A DNA stretch of 8,924 nucleotides from an uncultured Bacteroidota bacterium (GTDB lineage: Bacteria > Bacteroidota > Bacteroidia > Chitinophagales > Chitinophagaceae), in the NCBI GenBank assembly GCA_903929655.1, contig CAIYVS010000182.1, forward strand, positions 1 through 8,924, in the 5' to 3' direction. A program made the position numbers and the translations under genes. This document shows positions 4,682-8,924 of the stretch, one piece after another. Numbering within the stretch: position 1 is the stretch's first letter; each line of letters starts with the position of its first letter. Below the pieces are notes generated by a model. That model was not told the DNA's origin. It ran no database searches and saw only the letters and a list, made by a program, of their open reading frames with translations.

Positions 4682-7198
4682 ATGCACGAGCCACATACAC
4701 ACGATGTTAATGCCGGGATAAGTGGCTTGAACAACGAACAAGTCGCTGAGTCGAGGTTAAGGAATGGGTTTAATGAAACCGAACATAAAAAGGAAAGTTC
4801 ATTTCTTACTGCGCTCATCAATACGGTGAAGGAGCCGATGTTTCTTTTATTGTTAGCGGCGACTGTGATTTACTTTTTAAGCGGAAAGTGGGGGGATGGG
4901 ATTTTCATGACTTTTGCCATCCTGCTTGTATCTGCTATTTCTCTATACCAGGATTCCAGGAGCCGTAAAGCTTTGGATGCGCTAAAAACCCTGACACAGC
5001 CCAAAGCAAAAGTGATACGCAATGCGCTTACCACGGAGATACCTACTAAGGAGGTTGTTCCGGGGGATTATATGATTATTGAAGAAGGAAAGCTGGTACC
5101 TGCCGATGGTATTATTGTGCGGTCGAATGATTTTTCTGTTAATGAATCTATCCTGACCGGAGAATCTTTTCCTGTTGCAAAAAATGAAGCTGAGAATGAA
5201 AAGGAAGTTTACCAGGGAACGTTAGTGACGGGCGGATTAGCCATCTGCATAGTAAGCCATACCGGAGCGAATACCAAATTGGGGAAGATCGGTAAGAGCA
5301 TGGAGGAAATAGAAGATGAGAAAACTCCCCTGCAAATACAGATCAGCAATTTTGTGCAAAAGATGGCTGTGTTGGGTATTGTCGTCTTCCTTATAGTATG
5401 GGGCATCAATTTTTATCATAGTAAGCTGGTAAGCGATAGTTTATTGAAAGCATTGACCCTTGCAATGAGTATTTTACCAGAAGAGATACCTGTGGCATTT
5501 ACTACATTCATGGCGCTTGGGGCATGGAGACTGATGAAAATGGGGATCATTGTGAAGCAAACCAAAACGGTAGAGGCCCTGGGAAGTGCTACTGATATAT
5601 GTGTTGATAAAACGGGAACAATTACAGAAAATAAGATGACCCTGGCAAAGGTATATTTGCCGGAGGCTGAGCAAATAATATCATTAGACGGCCATGCAGA
5701 CCATTCTTTGGATGAATTGATAGGATTAGCTATGTGGTCCAGCGAGCCTATACCTTTTGACCCGATGGAAGTGGCCCTGCACCAGGTATACGGGAGCACG
5801 GCTACTGACGACAAAAGGCCCATGTATCATATGATCCATGAATATCCATTAAGCGGAAAGCCGCCAATGATGACTCATATTTATGAGAATGCCACAGGGA
5901 ACAGGATCATTGCTGCTAAGGGAGCAACAGAAGCTATCATAGCCGTTTCTGACCTGAGTGATGATGAAAAGAAAAAAATAACAAAGGCAGCCCATTTATT
6001 AGAGGCTGATGGTTTTCGTGTATTAGCTGTGGCACAAACATTTTTTGAGGGCTATGTTTTTCCACAACAACAGCAGGACTTCAAATTTCATTTAAAGGGT
6101 TTACTCGCGTTCTATGATCCACCTAAAAAGAACGTTCATGCTGTATTTAACGAGTTTTACAAGGCCGGGATTGATGTAAGAATCATTACCGGGGATAGCC
6201 GTGCTACGGCCTTATCAATTGCCAGGCAGATAGCGTTCAAAGATGCGGAACATTCTGTAAACGGGGAAGAAATAATGGCTATGGGGGAGGCTGAATTAAA
6301 CAAGACGTCACTGAGTACGCATGTTTTTACAAGGATGTTTCCGGAAGCGAAACTGAAGATCATCAATTCGCTGAAGGCCAATAAAAGAGTCGTTGCAATG
6401 ACAGGGGACGGCGTGAATGACGGGCCAGCGCTGAAGGCTGCACATATCGGGATTGCCATGGGTGAAAGAGGGTCTGAAATTGCAAAGAGGGCATCGTCAC
6501 TCATACTTGTTCATGATGACCTGGGCAAAATGGTGGATGCCATAGCTATGGGAAGAAAGATATACAGCAACCTGAAGAAGGCTATACAGTATATTATTTC
6601 CATTCACATTCCTATCATTCTTACCGTATTCCTGCCCTTGCTGCTGGGATGGAAGTATCCCAATATTTTCACCCCTGTGCATGTTATTTTCCTAGAGCTT
6701 ATTATGGGTCCAACCTGCTCTATCATGTATGAAAATGAGCCTCTTGAAAAAGGCCTGATGCTACAAAAGCCCAGACCACTGACCACAACCTTCTTCAATG
6801 CTAAAGAACTTTTTACAAGCATCCTGCAGGGCTTGATGATAACTTTGGGTGTTTTGAGCATCTACAGTTATGCGGTTTATACGGGCTGTAGTGAGGCAGC
6901 AACAAGGACCATGGTCTTTACAGCATTGATAAGCGCAAACATTTTTCTTACATTAGTAAACCGTTCGTTTATATATTCCGTGATGTCGACATTTGCCTAT
7001 AAAAACAATTTAGTGTCTCCTATTATATTCACCACAATTGCACTCGCAGGGTCTGCGCTATTTATAAATCCTTTATTACATTTTTTCCAGTTCGAACGAA
7101 TTCATGCGTTTCAAGTTGTGCTCAGTGTGCTGATTGGTTTTATCTCGGTTATCTGGTTTGAAGTTTTGAAGTGGGTAAGACGAAGACAAATAAGGTGA
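4682..7198 (+). CDS. P2-like cation-transporting P-type ATPase, unusual ion site
   Basis: 838 residues; an inner-membrane pump that uses ATP through a phosphoaspartate intermediate. The N-terminal cation-ATPase domain (about 12-60) starts with a His-bearing tail (H2, H5, H7). The actuator loop has TGES (159-162). DKTGT (309-313) carries the phosphorylated D309. The nucleotide domain includes 'FDPMEVAL' (359-366) and KGAT (413-416). TGD (503-505) and TGDGVND (574-580) complete the P-domain. Membrane segments: M1-M2 about 50-90, M3-M4 about 224-280, M5-M6 about 632-682, M7-M10 about 711-827, the ten-helix layout of Ca2+/Na+/H+-type pumps. M4 has PEEIP (266-270) instead of the PEGLP of calcium pumps, and M5/M6 lack most calcium ligands, so the ion is uncertain. 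No heavy-metal CxxC domain or CPC motif is present. All catalytic motifs are intact. Confidence 0.93.
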   Translation: MHEPHTHDVNAGISGLNNEQVAESRLRNGFNETEHKKESSFLTALINTVKEPMFLLLLAATVIYFLSGKWGDGIFMTFAILLVSAISLYQDSRSRKALDALKTLTQPKAKVIRNALTTEIPTKEVVPGDYMIIEEGKLVPADGIIVRSNDFSVNESILTGESFPVAKNEAENEKEVYQGTLVTGGLAICIVSHTGANTKLGKIGKSMEEIEDEKTPLQIQISNFVQKMAVLGIVVFLIVWGINFYHSKLVSDSLLKALTLAMSILPEEIPVAFTTFMALGAWRLMKMGIIVKQTKTVEALGSATDICVDKTGTITENKMTLAKVYLPEAEQIISLDGHADHSLDELIGLAMWSSEPIPFDPMEVALHQVYGSTATDDKRPMYHMIHEYPLSGKPPMMTHIYENATGNRIIAAKGATEAIIAVSDLSDDEKKKITKAAHLLEADGFRVLAVAQTFFEGYVFPQQQQDFKFHLKGLLAFYDPPKKNVHAVFNEFYKAGIDVRIITGDSRATALSIARQIAFKDAEHSVNGEEIMAMGEAELNKTSLSTHVFTRMFPEAKLKIINSLKANKRVVAMTGDGVNDGPALKAAHIGIAMGERGSEIAKRASSLILVHDDLGKMVDAIAMGRKIYSNLKKAIQYIISIHIPIILTVFLPLLLGWKYPNIFTPVHVIFLELIMGPTCSIMYENEPLEKGLMLQKPRPLTTTFFNAKELFTSILQGLMITLGVLSIYSYAVYTGCSEAATRTMVFTALISANIFLTLVNRSFIYSVMSTFAYKNNLVSPIIFTTIALAGSALFINPLLHFFQFERIHAFQVVLSVLIGFISVIWFEVLKWVRRRQIR

Positions 7199-7269
7199 TA
7201 ATATATTAAGTTTCCTTCGTAAGCCTTTATTAGCAATTATTTATCTATAGAAGCTTTGCGGAATACTAT

Positions 7270-7294
7270 TTCCCATAATAATATTATCGGGGAA
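7270..7294. repeat. AT-palindrome inside a short inverted repeat
   Basis: ATAATATTAT (7278-7287) is a perfect palindrome lying within the arms TTCCC (7270-7274) and GGGAA (7290-7294). The two pairings are not fully compatible in one hairpin, and no T-run follows. It lies between the ATPase and ASST genes; an operator is as likely as an RNA structure. Confidence 0.25.
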
Positions 7295-7318
7295 CGACAG
7301 GATATTGTAAATTGGATG

Positions 7319-7361
7319 AATTAATTTTATCGCCCCTGTGTGCCGGGGGTTTGTATTAATT
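7319..7361 (+). promoter_or_regulatory. Nested inverted repeat in leader of ASST gene
   Basis: AATTAAT (7319-7325) pairs with ATTAATT (7355-7361), and inside it CCCC (7333-7336) pairs with GGGG (7345-7348) around an 8-base loop. The structure ends 12 bases before the ASST ATG. It could be a leader hairpin influencing translation, or a terminator-like stem for the upstream ATPase, though the following T-tract is only TTT. Confidence 0.3.
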
Positions 7362-7373
7362 TGAACCAGCTTT

Positions 7374-8891
7374 ATGTTGAAATCGTTTAACCTGCTGTTA
7401 TTTTTACTTGTAATAAGCTACCAGTTAAGGTGCCAGGTGCAACCCAGCGATGGCAGCACTCTAAATTACATACTTATAGGTTTTTCATTTCAGTCTCCGG
7501 GACAGGTAAGTAATTGTGATCTTGAAATTGCAAAGGGACATTATTTTAATGAAGATTCATTTAAGCAAAATATTATCAACACACTTTCCTGTAAGGGAAA
7601 TAAAGTCATCGCGGAGGTACCGTCATTCGGGACTGAATATACCTGGCGTTACAGATATTCTGAGGGACATTCCCAAACTATCAAGAGCCGATTATACCAT
7701 TTCAGCACTGGTACATTTCCCGATGTTGATACTACTAAATTCCGGCTAAGGATATTAAATCCTGCCAGAAAATTTAAAGATGCTTATGTTTTAATAGACA
7801 ATAATGGGGTGATGTATGATATGAAGGGGCACCCTGTCTGGTTTCTTCCGAAGAAGGTAAATGATTCTATGCTTCCTAAAAATTCTACTGTGCCGCCAAG
7901 GGACCTGAAACTTACGGACAGGGGCACTATGACTTTATTACTGGATGAGCAGGCATGCGAGATCAATTATAATGGTGACATTTTATGGAGGGCACCCAGT
8001 AGCGGAAAGGTAAGCGGCGAAAAGGGGTATGAGCATTACCACCACGAGTTTACAAGACTAAGTAATGGGCACTATATGATATTGGGTTATGATAATGCAC
8101 CATGGCCACCGGAGCAGCCATCGGAAAAAGAGACTGACGTTCATGCGGTTTCTGCTAAAAAGAAAAGGCCAAACTTTTTGTTTGGAACGATCATAGAGTA
8201 TGATGATAAGGGCAATGAAGTGTGGTACTGGAAATCTTCGCAGTACTTTAAGCAGACTGATATGGCCTATTATAATACTACCAGGCTCAATATTAATGAG
8301 ATGTCTGATATGCATGAGAACGGGTTTTATTTTGACGAAGCGCATAAAATGGTTTACCTGAGTTTCAGAAACATCAACCGGATACTTAAGATTAAATACC
8401 CTGAAGGTAATGTGGTAAATGATTATAGCGGATGGTATAAGGCAGATGGTCATTCCGGGAAAAGAGATGTTTTGTTTTGCCAGCAGCATTGCATCAGGCG
8501 ATACGGAAAGAAGTATTTATCGTTGTATGACAATAATGCCTGCAATACCGGGCAGGCACCTAAGGTGCTGATATTGCAGGAGCCGGGACCAGGCAAAGAG
8601 TTTCTGAAAAAAATATGGGAATATGATTGTGCCCCGGAAAATGATTTCTCGAAAAGCAGTACTGTCAGTGGCGGCAATGTGCTGGACATTGGTGGCAATA
8701 ATCTGTTTGTGAGCATGGGCGGTGAGTATAGTAAACTATTTATCGTAAATAAAAAGAAAGAGATTTTATGGGCTGCACTTCATGAGAAATGGAATATGCT
8801 GACGAAGAAGTGGGATATCGTGTTACTATACAGGGCGAGCATTATAACTGAGCCTAAAGATATGGAAAGGTTGATATGGGAAGGGAACTAG
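7374..8891 (+). CDS. Secreted arylsulfate sulfotransferase (ASST)-like protein
   Basis: 505 residues. Residues 1-20 form a signal peptide (hydrophobic 5-16; probable cleavage before Q21). ASST enzymes are periplasmic six-bladed propellers that move sulfate from one phenol to another without PAPS, through a sulfohistidine. Residues about 30-125 form an Ig-like N-terminal region; about 130-470 contain the propeller. Family motifs are clear: 'HYHHEFTRLSNGHYMILG' (221-238), 'DMHENGFYFDE' (312-322) with H314, 'YLSFRNINRILKI' (328-340) with R332, and 'QQHCIRRYGKKYLSLYDNN' (370-388) with H372. The H314-R332 spacing of 18 equals that of the E. coli-type pair H356/R374, and H372 corresponds to the sulfated histidine H436. 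A charged C-terminal tail follows. No T9SS domain is present. The true donor and acceptor are unknown. It is separated from the ATPase gene by 175 bases and is probably transcribed on its own. Confidence 0.85.
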   Translation: MLKSFNLLLFLLVISYQLRCQVQPSDGSTLNYILIGFSFQSPGQVSNCDLEIAKGHYFNEDSFKQNIINTLSCKGNKVIAEVPSFGTEYTWRYRYSEGHSQTIKSRLYHFSTGTFPDVDTTKFRLRILNPARKFKDAYVLIDNNGVMYDMKGHPVWFLPKKVNDSMLPKNSTVPPRDLKLTDRGTMTLLLDEQACEINYNGDILWRAPSSGKVSGEKGYEHYHHEFTRLSNGHYMILGYDNAPWPPEQPSEKETDVHAVSAKKKRPNFLFGTIIEYDDKGNEVWYWKSSQYFKQTDMAYYNTTRLNINEMSDMHENGFYFDEAHKMVYLSFRNINRILKIKYPEGNVVNDYSGWYKADGHSGKRDVLFCQQHCIRRYGKKYLSLYDNNACNTGQAPKVLILQEPGPGKEFLKKIWEYDCAPENDFSKSSTVSGGNVLDIGGNNLFVSMGGEYSKLFIVNKKKEILWAALHEKWNMLTKKWDIVLLYRASIITEPKDMERLIWEGN

Positions 8892-8909
8892 TGTTAAGTT
8901 AATTCTGTA

Positions 8910-8924
8910 ATGACGGATAAAGTC
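8910..8924 (+). CDS. Possible start of a further gene, cut by window end
   Basis: An ATG at 8910 opens five codons (MTDKV) that run off the window, 18 bases after the ASST stop. The spacing would suit a co-transcribed gene, but five codons are too few to identify or confirm anything. Confidence 0.15.

Noticed and set aside
5416..5823. A 135-codon minus-strand frame inside the ATPase gene
   Set aside because: It lies opposite the conserved M4/DKTGT region, whose coding constraint keeps the opposite frame open; no independent signal supports it.
4682..7198. Heavy-metal (P1B) ATPase
   Set aside because: There is no CPx motif in M4 and no N-terminal CxxC domain, and the C-terminal four-helix extension fits P2-type pumps.
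7374..7440. Lipoprotein signal at C20 of the ASST-like protein
   Set aside because: The residues before the cysteine (QLR) do not fit the lipobox pattern L-[AS]-[GA]-C; ordinary signal peptidase cleavage before Q21 is more likely.
8058..8489. A 143-codon minus-strand frame inside the ASST gene
   Set aside because: It is fully antisense to a gene with clear family motifs, its translation has no recognisable domain, and the composition looks like a frame shadow.
1..8924. CRISPR array, mobile element, tRNA or rRNA, or defence system
   Set aside because: No regularly spaced repeats, transposase or integrase motifs, tRNA-like cloverleafs or rRNA cores were seen on either strand; the genes are common chromosomal families.

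Overview
The window looks like one end of a draft contig from a Bacteroidota bacterium, most likely a Chitinophagales- or Sphingobacteriales-type member. The evidence is a type IX secretion (T9SS) C-terminal sorting domain on the first protein, signal peptides ending in the 'xxA-Q' style common in the phylum, the near absence of Shine-Dalgarno sequences before genes, AT-rich spacers, and TAnnTTTG-like promoter elements. Species cannot be assigned from the sequence alone. Bases 1-38 are not biological: they are Illumina adapter sequence left on the contig end, and genomic sequence begins at about base 39.

Layout, left to right. (1) 40-1248 (+): a secreted protein with a two-cysteine 'GCTDPxAxNYD' motif, a probable beta-propeller body and a T9SS type A sorting domain. 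(2) 1410-2048 (+): an exported START-domain lipid-binding-like protein, preceded by a perfect 10-bp inverted repeat. (3) 2080-2502 (-): a DUF1801 protein, convergent with the START gene and apparently co-transcribed behind (4) 2547-3140 (-): a TMEM175-family potassium channel. (5) A 97-bp divergent spacer with a tandem TATACTTT repeat, a TATATTTG element and a possible nine-codon leader ORF. (6) 3238-3864 (+): an exported alpha/beta-hydrolase-like protein, followed 32 bp later by (7) 3897-4559 (+): an atypical short-chain dehydrogenase/NAD(P)-binding protein. (8) 4682-7198 (+): an 838-residue P2-like cation-transporting P-type ATPase with an unusual ion-binding region, preceded by overlapping palindromes and very close promoter-like elements. 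(9) 7374-8891 (+): an arylsulfate sulfotransferase (ASST)-like secreted protein that keeps the family's His/Arg active-site pattern. The last 15 bases may open another gene.

The genes do not form an obvious pathway. They read as ordinary chromosomal housekeeping and accessory genes: envelope or periplasmic enzymes (ASST, hydrolase, START), ion transport (TMEM175, P-type ATPase) and one T9SS cargo. I see no mobile element, CRISPR array, tRNA or rRNA, and no convincing new multi-gene system. The points most worth a second look are the P-type ATPase ion site, the possible leader ORF before the hydrolase, the ASST protein, and the adapter artefact with the chimeric N-terminus it can create. No gap longer than 300 bases lacks a gene.
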